A DNA stretch of 64,000 nt, taken from assembly GCF_004028155.1 (NCBI RefSeq), contig NZ_SBII01000005.1, positions 1-64,000 on the forward strand. The letters are read 5' to 3'. Of the stretch, positions 1 to 7,877 are shown one piece after another. Position 1 is the stretch's first letter; each line of letters starts with the position of its first letter. The notes under the pieces are model-generated. The model ran no database searches. It saw nothing but the letters and a program-made list of their open reading frames with translations, and was not told the origin of the DNA. The DNA comes from Flavobacterium cerinum (GTDB taxonomy: Bacteria > Bacteroidota > Bacteroidia > Flavobacteriales > Flavobacteriaceae). A program made the position numbers and the translations under genes.

Positions 1-477
1 GCTATTGGAAAATTTATTAGTGAAGAGGCAAAATTTCCTTTAAAATACAACGATGCAAAAAATAGTGATGTAGAGTTTGATAAATTATTAACTTATGATC
101 TTATCGAATCTGTTGGCGGTGGTTGGCTTGTATCCGATAGATTAGTCAATATTATTGATATGAATTTCCCGAAAGAAGTCCAATTTTTTAGATCTACCTT
201 TAATTATAAGGATAAAATATGTGATAGTTACTCGGCCATAAATATTTATAACAGAGTGGACTGTTATGATCTGGATAAAAGTGAATTTGTAAAACATCCT
301 GTTGATGGTTCATATAAATTTTCGAAAATAGCACTAAAAAAAGAGCCCCTTGAAGAATATGGAATGATGTACAACATTGTACGAAATTCTTTTGATAACA
401 AAGTTGTGGCATCAGAGCTTTTTGTTGAACGTATAAAATCAAATAAAATAAATAGCATTACTTTTAAGAAGGCGTAA
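1..477 (+). CDS. Imm11-family (DUF1629-like) immunity protein, 5' end outside the window
   Basis: The frame is open from base 1 to the stop at 475-477, so at least 158 C-terminal residues are present and the start lies upstream. An internal Met at 160 is unlikely to be the start because the family motif begins before it. Visible landmarks match the imm11/MXAN_0049 family: a GGGWLVSDRLVNII segment, a central VDCYDLDKSEF segment, and a C-terminal ASELFVERIKSNKINSITF segment resembling the usual 'vs..v...i...gl.g..F' ending. Members neutralise polymorphic toxins encoded just upstream; the partner toxin is not in the window. The assignment is by motif memory; that it protects against a specific toxin is inference. 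Confidence 0.68.
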   Translation, partial: AIGKFISEEAKFPLKYNDAKNSDVEFDKLLTYDLIESVGGGWLVSDRLVNIIDMNFPKEVQFFRSTFNYKDKICDSYSAINIYNRVDCYDLDKSEFVKHPVDGSYKFSKIALKKEPLEEYGMMYNIVRNSFDNKVVASELFVERIKSNKINSITFKKA

Positions 478-555
478 CATTTTAAACTATGATTGAGGTT
501 GTAAGCAATACCTGTAGTAATAATGAAAAGGGCTTTTTAAATTAAAACAAAAAAA

Positions 556-888
556 ATGGAAAAACAAAATCCTTACGAAGCTTTCCAAAAAGAATCTCCT
601 GAAGTATTTGAAGGTTTTAATGGTTTGGTGGAATCACTCATGAATACCAAAGCACTTGATCAAAAAACTAAGCAGTTAATTTATCTTGGCATTAAGGTGG
701 CTCAGGGAGATCAAACAGCAGTCATGTTTCACGTACCAATGGCAAAAAAACTTGGTGCCACTAGGGATGAAATAAAAGAAACGATTCTACTTACATTGAC
801 TGTATGTGGCTTGAAAGGTGTAAATACATGTTTGGCGCAAGCATTGGATATCTATGATAATGATTTACAAAATCCTATACTTTATTAA
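556..888 (+). CDS. Carboxymuconolactone decarboxylase (CMD/AhpD-like) family protein
   Basis: This 110-residue protein has the length and all-helical pattern of single-domain CMD proteins. The family core is visible: the IYLGIKVAQGD helix, an HVPMAKKLGATRDEIKE segment matching the usual 'H...A...GAT..EI.E' motif, and a following LTVCGLKGVNTCLAQAL helix. The redox-active CxxC of AhpD is absent (the cysteines at about 79 and 87 are eight apart), so a peroxidase-partner role is doubtful. Substrate and pathway are unknown. It begins 78 bases after the immunity gene, with an A-rich leader and no strong Shine-Dalgarno sequence. Confidence 0.8.
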   Translation: MEKQNPYEAFQKESPEVFEGFNGLVESLMNTKALDQKTKQLIYLGIKVAQGDQTAVMFHVPMAKKLGATRDEIKETILLTLTVCGLKGVNTCLAQALDIYDNDLQNPILY

Positions 889-1071
889 AATAGACCAGAC
901 ATTAGAATTAATTATAATTAAAGGCGGCATTGAAAGGCTTCCTCCTGGGCCCTCGCTCAGAAAACCCATTATAACTTGATTTATGATAAGAGTAGGCTAC
1001 ATAAGAAAAAACGCAAAAAGAAACCAGGGAAGTCGTTAAAAAGGCTGGTGACAAATTAAAAGAATATTGGG
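889..1071 (+). other. Short intergenic stretch with a GC-richer patch, no gene supported
   Basis: About 180 bases lie between the CMD gene and the next lipoprotein gene. Around 925-960 the composition is richer in G and C than the neighbours. Near 1005-1086 a Lys-rich frame (KETREVVKKAGDKLKEYW) runs without a start and stops at TAG 1084-1086, overlapping the next gene. It could be a coding remnant of a lost toxin or immunity gene, but nothing recognisable is preserved. Confidence 0.3.
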
Positions 1072-2175
1072 ATGAAATATTTTAGCCTTACTTTCTTATT
1101 GCTGGCCGTATTCTTTAGCGTGGAATCCTGCCAAAACAAAAAAACAAATAGGAGTTGGGAGTTAATAGATTTTAATAAAATACCGGGAGAAACACTCCTC
1201 AACAATTTCTTTGATGCGTTAAGTAAATACCGTTTCAACCAGATTTTAGTACTCAATAAAGACCAGGTCATTTTATTGGGCGATAACAGTGGTGATAGCG
1301 ATGAAGATTATTCCGCTAAGGAAAAGGAAGCGGTTGTTTTTGTATCTGCGGATGGAGGAAAGACGCTGAAAAAACATGTTTTGGGTAAAGGTACGCTTAG
1401 GGAAGCCGTATCGGCGGGCCATATCGTAGTTTTAGTAAATGAAAACAAAGGCTCCAGTCAGCTGATTAAGGCACTCCCTTCATTTGATAAATGGGAAGTA
1501 ACTCAGGAATTTAAAAACGAAGAAATCAATAATATCAACTTTTACTCCACAACAATTGGTGTGGCTTCATTTTACCGCGAAACTTCAGATCAGGAAGCGA
1601 AAAGCGAGATCAGGTATACTTTAGATGGTGGTAAAACCTGGAAAAATATGGGTCTGTATGTGTCAGATGGTTTTGGCGCGTATGTTTTTGCTTCAGCGAA
1701 CGAGATCGAATACATCGAAGCAAACCAATTGATAAGGTTTAATTTCATTACCGGAGAACGAACCGTTTCCAGCCAGAAAATCGCTCCTGAAGGATATGTA
1801 TGTGAGGGCAGTTATTTTAGGGATCCGGTAAGCAGGGAAACCTATACCTATCTGGAAAAGGCATCGAATAAGGAGCTGTCATTAAAAAATTTAAAAACTC
1901 AGGAAGTAACGCCATTGCCTAAAGGAAGTGATCATCTGGAAATTTTCGGTGATTATTACTATACGATGGTACAAAAAGGGGCTTACTATAATTATGTTTG
2001 GACAGCAGATAAAGGAAAAACCTGGCATACGGAAGAATTACGTGATTTCTTTGTGACTTCAGATCCGATAGGTTATTACGGCAAGGGCTATACTTATGCA
2101 TTGGTTACGCTCTTTAATGCAAAAACTGAAGCCGAAAAAGGCGGCCGGTTTGCCATCCGGAAACCTAGTCAATAG
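1072..2175 (+). CDS. Predicted lipoprotein with BNR/Asp-box (sialidase-like propeller) repeats
   Basis: The 367-residue product starts with a basic, hydrophobic signal (MKYFSLTFLLLAVFFS) followed by VESC, a plausible lipobox with Cys20. Three Asp-box-like motifs are seen: SADGGKTL (about 92-99), TLDGGKTW (183-190) and TADKGKTW (311-318), which suggests a beta-propeller fold as in BNR proteins. No sialidase catalytic arginine/glutamate set could be recognised, so enzymatic activity is not claimed. It sits downstream of an Imm11-type gene, and exported BNR-like proteins do occur in toxin-immunity neighbourhoods, but a role there is inference. The ATG is preceded by an AAAAGAATATTGGG leader. Confidence 0.6.
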   Translation: MKYFSLTFLLLAVFFSVESCQNKKTNRSWELIDFNKIPGETLLNNFFDALSKYRFNQILVLNKDQVILLGDNSGDSDEDYSAKEKEAVVFVSADGGKTLKKHVLGKGTLREAVSAGHIVVLVNENKGSSQLIKALPSFDKWEVTQEFKNEEINNINFYSTTIGVASFYRETSDQEAKSEIRYTLDGGKTWKNMGLYVSDGFGAYVFASANEIEYIEANQLIRFNFITGERTVSSQKIAPEGYVCEGSYFRDPVSRETYTYLEKASNKELSLKNLKTQEVTPLPKGSDHLEIFGDYYYTMVQKGAYYNYVWTADKGKTWHTEELRDFFVTSDPIGYYGKGYTYALVTLFNAKTEAEKGGRFAIRKPSQ

Positions 2176-2249
2176 CGATGCATTCCGTCCGAAGCCCAGA
2201 TCTTCAAGCAGTTGTCGATTACGTATCCAATATTATAAAAGAAAGATTT

Positions 2250-3203
2250 ATGTATTATAATAAATTGTTAACAGCGCTTTTTCTGATAGTCACTATAAAT
2301 AGCTTCGCACAGGAAAAAGGGAAACAAAATAAAAAAGTGATGGAAAAAGAGATCATAGAATTTCAAAGCAGAATGTATGACAAAATAAAGAAATTTGATA
2401 AGAGACCGCTTTATTCTCTACAGGTAAACAAGAACAACTGCAGGGTATTGGTTTTGTGTAATGACATTCCACATTGGCTTACTTTTTACGAGAATTATGG
2501 AGAAAGTATGAGCCTTTACTTAAATAACTACATTCCAAAATCAGGTACGCAAATGATTACTGTACAGGTGTTTCCAAAGGAGGGAGAGGAGTATATTGCC
2601 GCGAATGCCGACCTTGATCTAAAAGTGCGGTATGCTGCTGATAAAGATGAAGGCGTAGACGCCCATCGTGTCCTGGCGGGCGCTGAGTTACCTGAAGACA
2701 TTGGCGACAGAAAATTAAAGTACTTTGAAATAAAGATACCTTTTAAAGCAAAGGTCCCCTTTGATTTCAGCAAGGATCTGGAGAATGCTCAGGAGCTGAA
2801 AAATATAGCGGACATAGAACAAAAAGTGGTAAAAAAGTACCAGCTGCTTAAGGAACTTTTAGTAAAAGGTGATGGCTTGTCTTTTGCAAAAGAATTTGAA
2901 TACAGTGATTTAAAAAGTTGCACCTATTTATATGCAAATAAAGCGGAACTGATCGCCGTAGATAAAAGTGATAATGCTGACATTAACAGAGCAAGATTGG
3001 ATGTTAAAAATAGAAAGGTACATCCGATAGCAAATTATGAGATGGTATTTTTTGCTGGCGGGAAATTAGTGCTTCTAAGGACGGCTAAGGATAAGAAGGA
3101 CATGCTAAGACTTGAATATGATACAGAAGCCGGAACAGATGGTGATGAAAAACCAGCTATTTTATACCTGCCGGCCGGAAGCACTGAATTGAAGGTCTGG
3201 TAA
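2250..3203 (+). CDS. Exported protein of unknown function
   Basis: An in-frame ATG exists at 2178, but the ATG at 2250 is preferred because it directly begins a classical signal peptide (MYYNKLLTALFLIVTINSFAQ, cleavage after about residue 20) and is preceded by AAAGAAAGA at a sensible distance. The mature part is about 295 residues, charged (many Lys/Glu) and without further membrane segments. It does not match a family I recognise. It follows the BNR-repeat lipoprotein on the same strand and may be cotranscribed. A periplasmic or outer-membrane location is inferred from the signal peptide only. Confidence 0.55.
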   Translation: MYYNKLLTALFLIVTINSFAQEKGKQNKKVMEKEIIEFQSRMYDKIKKFDKRPLYSLQVNKNNCRVLVLCNDIPHWLTFYENYGESMSLYLNNYIPKSGTQMITVQVFPKEGEEYIAANADLDLKVRYAADKDEGVDAHRVLAGAELPEDIGDRKLKYFEIKIPFKAKVPFDFSKDLENAQELKNIADIEQKVVKKYQLLKELLVKGDGLSFAKEFEYSDLKSCTYLYANKAELIAVDKSDNADINRARLDVKNRKVHPIANYEMVFFAGGKLVLLRTAKDKKDMLRLEYDTEAGTDGDEKPAILYLPAGSTELKVW

Positions 3204-3522
3204 CATATTGAACGTTTGGTAACATATATAAAAAAACTGTTTGAAGAAAGATACTGAAAAAGCGGGTATAGATTCGCTCGATAGAAATATTTAAAGCAAT
3301 ATCCTAACTACTTTTAAACTGATCAAGTACTGTAAACAGTATTGTGCCAACTATAAAAATGATATAGTATAACATAATTTAAAATTTGTTTGAATTATTT
3401 ATTTGTTAGGAATGTAATTTACTAGGTTTGTTTCGGTTGTTGGAAAATGCATTATTCTAATTCCGAAACCAGTGTTTTTTTGACTTTCACGAACCAAAAA
3501 ATGTATGTCTTAAATTTTTTTA
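3204..3522 (+). other. AT-rich intergenic region, no gene seen
   Basis: This 319-base gap has no supported reading frame and no clear terminator. A 10-base word GGTAACATAT occurs twice (3199-3208 and 3218-3227, 19 bases apart), overlapping the stop codon of the upstream gene; this looks like a small tandem duplication. The last 60 bases probably hold the promoter of the AraC-type gene. Confidence 0.4.
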
Positions 3523-4674
3523 ATGGATCAACTAATCAGCTTCTTTGTTGCGGGAACAACATTATTACTGGCATTTTTAATCTTTGCCAATATCAATCAA
3601 GTAAACAGTAAGGCTAATCGATGGTTTGGTTCTTTTATTTTATGTATTTTTTTTATTCAATTTAATGATCTATTAGAAAAAACTGAGTTTTTGAAAATGA
3701 GAACACTCATAAATGATTGGCTGGGAATAACGGATTTTATAATCGCACCCGTTTTTTATTTTAGCGTAATTTATTTTGTTCAACCTGATAGAAAATGGAG
3801 GGCAAGAGATAATTTTCATTTTGCATTTGTTTTTATAATGTTACTTTTACTTTTGCTTTCTCTCCTGATTGAGGTGCCACCACCTAAGACTGTCGATAAA
3901 AAAAATGCCGATATAATTATTAATGTTTTTAACTTAATTTTTTACCTTCAGGTTATTTCATATTGTATTGCGGCTTGTAGAAAAATTGTTGCCTATCAAA
4001 AGAATCTGTTATTGTATAGTTCCAATACAGATGCAATCAACTTAAAATGGTTACAGAGAGTAGTCATTTGTGTGTTGTTCTTAGCAGTTCTTTGGTTAAT
4101 TGATAATGTCTTTAAATTGGCAAAAACCAATGTTTTTTTTGACCATCTTGCCAGTCTCATTTATCTGTTCGGGATCTTTTTTATTGCATATTTTTCTTTA
4201 AAACAAAAAGAATTTTTTCAGTTTAATAAAAAAGAAAAAGAAGATATTGACCTCATTATAAATGAAACTTCAAATTTAGAACTAAACCGGAAAAAAATAG
4301 TTTCAGAGACAGATTTACAAGAAATTAAATCTAGCTTAATTCAACTAATGGAAAATAAAAAACCTTTTTTGGATGCTGAATTAAGCCTGTTCAAGTTGGC
4401 TTCTCAATTAGATGTTTCATCTCATACACTTTCTTACATCATTAATCAGGGTTGTAATGAAAATTTTTATCAATTTATCAATAGATACCGCATCGAAGAA
4501 GCAAAAAAAATGATTCAGGATCCTAACATGAAACATTTAAGTTTAATAGGAATTGCTTTTGAAGTTGGCTTCAATTCTAAAACAGTTTTTAATACTACTT
4601 TTAAGAAAATGACCAATCAAACTCCTTCTGAATTTAAAAAAGCAAATCTCCCTATGTCGCAAATTGTTTTATAA
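3523..4674 (+). CDS. Membrane-anchored AraC-family transcriptional regulator
   Basis: The 383-residue protein combines an N-terminal membrane domain with a C-terminal AraC-type DNA-binding domain. Hydrophobic segments are seen at about 5-25, 35-50, 70-90, 100-120, 140-155, 172-195 and 205-225. The C-terminal part (about 275-378) carries both helix-turn-helix units: LFKLASQLDVSSHTLSYIIN and the second helix pair with IAFEVGFNSKTVFNTTFKK and TPSEFKK. This architecture is common in Flavobacteriia and suggests that a membrane-perceived signal controls nearby genes. The downstream alpha/beta hydrolase lipoprotein (about 145 bases away, same strand) is a candidate target, but this is inference. Confidence 0.85.
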   Translation: MDQLISFFVAGTTLLLAFLIFANINQVNSKANRWFGSFILCIFFIQFNDLLEKTEFLKMRTLINDWLGITDFIIAPVFYFSVIYFVQPDRKWRARDNFHFAFVFIMLLLLLLSLLIEVPPPKTVDKKNADIIINVFNLIFYLQVISYCIAACRKIVAYQKNLLLYSSNTDAINLKWLQRVVICVLFLAVLWLIDNVFKLAKTNVFFDHLASLIYLFGIFFIAYFSLKQKEFFQFNKKEKEDIDLIINETSNLELNRKKIVSETDLQEIKSSLIQLMENKKPFLDAELSLFKLASQLDVSSHTLSYIINQGCNENFYQFINRYRIEEAKKMIQDPNMKHLSLIGIAFEVGFNSKTVFNTTFKKMTNQTPSEFKKANLPMSQIVL

Positions 4675-4818
4675 TATTTTGTGTCTTTTTGTAAATAGTA
4701 AATTTGCGGGTTAAATTTTGTTTTTTAAATAGGTTCGGATTCATAAATCAGAACTTTAGGATGCTAAGAAATAGTAATATTTGTATCGAATTTACTTTAA
4801 AAAATTAAAATAGTCCTG

Positions 4819-5712
4819 ATGATATTAAAAAACGCATTGCAAAAATTAAATCTAAACAAAGCCAATACAATTAGACTATTATATGTTTTCATAGTCACTA
4901 TTTCTGCTCTCTTTTTTACCTCCTGCTCAGACGATGATAAAAATTATGCTTTAGAACATCCTGGAACTGAAGTAGATTTGGGAACGCACAGACTGATGGC
5001 ATACACCATATCTAAAAAATCAAAATATTTGGTTGTTTTTGAATCTGGTCTCGGCAATGACCATACGTCTTGGTATAGTACCGGAAAATCCTCGGAAATT
5101 ATATCCATATCTAATTTTTTAGATTCTGACGTTTTATTATATGATAGAGCTGGCTATGGGAAATCAGAATCTGATACTGAACCTAGAAATATCAATAAAT
5201 TAAGGAGTGAACTTGAAACAATTGTAAATAAATTTGCAAATGGAAGAAAAGTACTGCTTGTAGGGCATTCATTGGGAGGATTGATTATTAGAGATTTTGC
5301 CATAAAGAATTCTAAGAAAGTTGCAGGCTTAGTATTTGTTGATGCTTCTCACGAAAAGTACAACCGTTTTTCGCAGCGTCAGATAGACTCTCTTTATAAT
5401 GCTTTTAAAGCTGATTATGGCGCAAATTCGGGAATAGCGTCAGAAACCCTTCAATTAATCGAGGATTTTAGATACATGGCAGGACTGCCGAATTTGCCTG
5501 ATGTTCCGGTTATCGCAATAAATAGCATGAAAATTGATCGTGAACATGATATAGCCGATAGACAACTATGGTACGATGCTCAGGAATCACTTAAGGCCGG
5601 AGTAACGGATTTCACACATATAACAACAATAAAGGCAGGACATTTTATCCAACTTGATGAGCCTGAACTTGTTTTAGGTAATATCAGACTAATGTTGTCA
5701 AAACTACCTTAA
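4819..5712 (+). CDS. Alpha/beta-fold hydrolase, predicted lipoprotein
   Basis: The 297-residue protein has an N-terminal hydrophobic segment ending in LFFTSCSDDD, a typical Bacteroidota lipobox (Cys36) followed by an acidic stretch that may act as a lipoprotein export signal. The hydrolase core shows the oxyanion region (FESGLGNDHTSW), the nucleophile elbow GHSLGG with Ser151, and a C-terminal catalytic-His candidate in KAGHFIQLDEP (His275). An acidic residue near 240 (KIDREHD) is the likely third member. Substrate is unknown. The 3' end overlaps the convergent pentapeptide-repeat gene by 29 bases. Confidence 0.85.
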   Translation: MILKNALQKLNLNKANTIRLLYVFIVTISALFFTSCSDDDKNYALEHPGTEVDLGTHRLMAYTISKKSKYLVVFESGLGNDHTSWYSTGKSSEIISISNFLDSDVLLYDRAGYGKSESDTEPRNINKLRSELETIVNKFANGRKVLLVGHSLGGLIIRDFAIKNSKKVAGLVFVDASHEKYNRFSQRQIDSLYNAFKADYGANSGIASETLQLIEDFRYMAGLPNLPDVPVIAINSMKIDREHDIADRQLWYDAQESLKAGVTDFTHITTIKAGHFIQLDEPELVLGNIRLMLSKLP

Positions 5713-6496
5713 GATAACCTATTTGCTTAAGCCCGGCATAGGTCAGCTTATCCATAATGGCTCCGTCAAAGCAGACAGTTTTAAAGGCACGATAAGATCT
5801 GTTTGTTACGGAAAAAGGTAGACGGAATGATACGTTCCTGAGCGTTGCTCCCGTAAATGAAACGTCGTTCAGAGCAGACTTGTCAAACTGGACACCAATG
5901 AAGGTATGCCCGGCAAAATGCATTTCCCGAAGGTCGGAATATTTGAAATCCACGCCGTTAAAGACGCAATTCTCAAAGATTGTTTTTCTAAGGTCAATCA
6001 TGGTTAACTTAACGTCGGTCAGTTCTACGTCTATAAATTTTGTTCCGGCCAACAATGACTTGTTAAAGTTGGTAATTACCAGAACGGATTTGTAAAAACT
6101 TGCACCCACAAGGTCAGTCATGGAAAAGGTACAGTCTGTCAGATTTGCACCGTCAAAATTGGCTTCACGTGCATCACTGACCTCAAACAAGCTGCCGGTC
6201 AAGTCAGCGCCAGCGAAGTTAGCTCTGCACAACGGGCTCGCTTTGAATTTTCCTTTGTGTAAAATAACGCCTGCAAAATCACTCTCTTCCAGATTGACCG
6301 CAGTGAGGTTTATCCGTAACTGTCGCTCCTGAGTGGGTGAGAGATTAGTAACCTCCTGTGTCGTTTGTTCAATGTCACTGGTACTATCAACTTTAAAAAC
6401 CGTTTCATCATCATCAGATTGGGGATTTTCTGAAAAATAGTTCAGGTCAACACCCAGAATTTCTGCGAGCCGGTTAAAAGTAGTGATGTCCGGCAT
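5684..6496 (-). CDS. HTH/pentapeptide-repeat protein (intact part)
   Basis: From the Met at 6496 the frame encodes 270 residues. The first 25 (TTFNRLAEILGVDLNYF) are the end of an XRE/Cro-type helix-turn-helix, then an acidic linker, then a right-handed pentapeptide-repeat helix from about 75 to 225 with repeated A(D/N)LxG-type units (ANFAGADLTGSLFE, ANFDGANLTDC, MIDLRKTIFEN). Proteins of this HTH-plus-pentapeptide form are common in Bacteroidota and usually begin about 38 residues earlier. That missing N-terminus is present upstream but out of frame (see next entry), so the start at 6496 would leave a truncated DNA-binding domain. The function of the family is not established. Confidence 0.75.
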   Translation of the reverse strand: MPDITTFNRLAEILGVDLNYFSENPQSDDDETVFKVDSTSDIEQTTQEVTNLSPTQERQLRINLTAVNLEESDFAGVILHKGKFKASPLCRANFAGADLTGSLFEVSDAREANFDGANLTDCTFSMTDLVGASFYKSVLVITNFNKSLLAGTKFIDVELTDVKLTMIDLRKTIFENCVFNGVDFKYSDLREMHFAGHTFIGVQFDKSALNDVSFTGATLRNVSFRLPFSVTNRSYRAFKTVCFDGAIMDKLTYAGLKQIGYLKVVLTTLV

Positions 6497-6612
6497 TGAT
6501 TCTCCCCGTTCCCATTTCCCAACTGCTTGCGGGCTGATAAATAGAAACCCAGCAAGTTGCGCTTGAGAAATATTTATTTTCTTTCGTCCTTGGTAATTTT
6601 ATTGCCGATCAT
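6497..6612 (-). pseudogene. Frameshifted N-terminus of the HTH/pentapeptide gene
   Basis: Reading the minus strand from ATG at 6612 gives MIGNKITK and then, if one base is restored, a normal XRE helix-turn-helix: RKKINISQAQLAGFLFISPQ, then AVGKWERGES, leading straight into the Met at 6496. As written, the frame runs into TAA after KDERK. A single missing base between 6587 and 6588 (GGACGA instead of G-C/A-A-CGA) explains the break. A further in-frame ATG exists at 6627. Either the gene is genuinely frameshifted or this is a base-calling error; I cannot distinguish these. Confidence 0.7.
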
Positions 6613-6915
6613 TTTAGTATTTAACATAGACTAGCTTTTTATTGTTTTTTCGATACTGCAAAGGTATATGGGTGCATTTCCCGAATCAAAAAAACGCAAA
6701 TACTTATGGTTGTATTTACGCTACTTATAGTGTATATTTAGTAAAATATAAGTACCTACCTGAAATATGGAAGGATGGCCATTGCCATATCCGGTTCTGT
6801 AATACTATAAAAGAGATGGAGGGTGTAGAATCATTAACAATTGATAGTTTAAGAATATCCAATAATGTAGTTTCGATAAAGTAAAATAGTGTAATTTTGA
6901 TGCAAATTAATCACT

Positions 6916-7101
6916 ATGAAAACCGATGCTTTATTAAAAACCTTACTGCTAACCTGCATTTTGTCTTTATTTATGGCAGGTTGCAGCGTTCATCATTCAT
7001 CTTCACGATCTGGGAAAATCCCTCCGGGTCAGGCTAAAAAGATGTCGGGGAGCAAAAGCGCAAAACCTTATGCACCAGGTCAACAGAAAAAACAAAAATA
7101 G
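6916..7101 (+). CDS. Small lipoprotein with PPGQAKK / SAKPYAPGQ motifs
   Basis: The 61-residue product has a signal sequence ending in SLFMAGC (lipobox Cys near 23) and a short basic tail with IPPGQAKKMSGSKSAKPYAPGQ. Short lipoproteins with this repeated P-P-G-Q/A-P-G-Q pattern are widespread in Bacteroidota, where they are sometimes labelled 'quinol oxidase subunit 4' on weak grounds; I see no support for that function. A TAATTTTG -7 box lies about 20 bases before the ATG. It appears to be a single-gene unit. Confidence 0.65.
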   Translation: MKTDALLKTLLLTCILSLFMAGCSVHHSSSRSGKIPPGQAKKMSGSKSAKPYAPGQQKKQK

Positions 7102-7578
7102 CTTTGACTATATTGATTTTGGGTTCTGTCTACAGGAATTCTAAGTGCTATATACAAGCCTTTTAAATGGCACATAGCATACCACAGAGATGGCACATTA
7201 TCAAATCGTATTATAGTGTTCTTTTTAAATACAGTCAGCTTCGTGCAGAAGCCTATTAAAAATATAAGATGAGAATTGAAGACTAGGAACTGTCATCTTT
7301 CATTGCACGGTTGAAATTTGGGAGCTTACCAAGCTTTTAAACTGTTTGTGGCACCTTAAAACAGTCAAAAAGCGGCCTTAAAATTACTTTTGAGACGATA
7401 ATTCGAATCCCTCTTCCTCTGCAAAATGCAATGCTACCCCTAAAAGGTGGCATTTTTGCATTAAATGAAAGTTTGTGGCAGAAACATGGCAGAATCACTT
7501 TTGATCAAAGCAAATAGCCGCTGGCAAGGGATTTAACCGCAAAGGTTCGATTCCCTTATCGCCCCAAACCAAGACAAA

Positions 7579-7611
7579 CAATGCCATTGGAATCCAATGG
7601 CATTGTTTTTT
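7579..7611 (+). terminator. Rho-independent terminator after the tRNA-like remnant
   Basis: A perfect 12-bp inverted repeat (CAATGCCATTGG / CCAATGGCATTG) with a 3-base loop is followed by TTTTTT. It starts 12 bases after the tRNA-like CGCCCCA end, the usual position for a tRNA terminator. Confidence 0.75.
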
Positions 7612-7656
7612 GTTAATATACATTATAAACTGCTCCGCTTAATTGTTTATTGTCTT

Positions 7657-7710
7657 AAAAACAGAATACTACGATTTATTAAAAAAAATCAATCGTAGTA
7701 TTCTGTTTTT
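7657..7710. repeat. Perfect 20-bp inverted repeat with A/T flanks
   Basis: AAAAACAGAATACTACGATT (7657-7676) and its exact complement (7691-7710) enclose a 14-base AT-rich loop. Each arm ends in a T tract on one strand, so it could act as a bidirectional terminator, or be a palindrome left by a small element. No gene ends immediately next to it. Confidence 0.6.
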
Positions 7711-7877
7711 TGTGTACTATTGTAAAAACTTGCACTTGATTACCAAGCGTAAATGCACCTATAATTAAGGTCGATATAAACTATAAGTAGCTTGTATATA
7801 AAGTTATAATTTGTTTCAGAAATCTTCGAGTATAAATCAAAGTTCTGATACTTTCTAAATTTAAAAATTATATTAAA

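Larger units (their letters stand above)
7102..7877 (+). other. Gene-poor region with tRNA-3'-end-like remnants and TGGCA repeats; possible integration scar
   Basis: No reading frame is supported over about 775 bases. Two tRNA-3'-end-like words occur: TTCGAAT followed by CCCTCTTCCTCTGC (about 7402-7422), and GGTTCGATTCCCTT running to CGCCCCA (7544-7566). In the second, four of five T-stem pairs form, but no 5' half of a tRNA is present. The word TGGCA occurs seven times as direct copies (7168, 7191, 7350, 7448, 7476, 7487, 7522). Together these resemble an attachment region left by a tyrosine recombinase at a tRNA gene, although no integrase gene is present. A small hairpin (AATGCA...TGCATT, 7426-7462) sits between the two remnants. 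Confidence 0.4.

Noticed and set aside
6642-6884. Open 80-codon frame upstream of the small lipoprotein gene, with a Cys-containing segment faintly like a metal-binding domain (HCHIRFCNTIKEMEGVESL).
   Set aside because: It overlaps the promoter region of the divergent HTH gene, lacks the conserved C-x-x-C pattern and ribosome binding signals, and matches no family well enough.
7389-7567. Possible intact tRNA genes around the TTCGAAT and GGTTCGATT motifs.
   Set aside because: No 5' acceptor or D-arm half can be found for either motif, and T-stem pairing is poor in the first and has one mismatch in the second, so only remnants are claimed.
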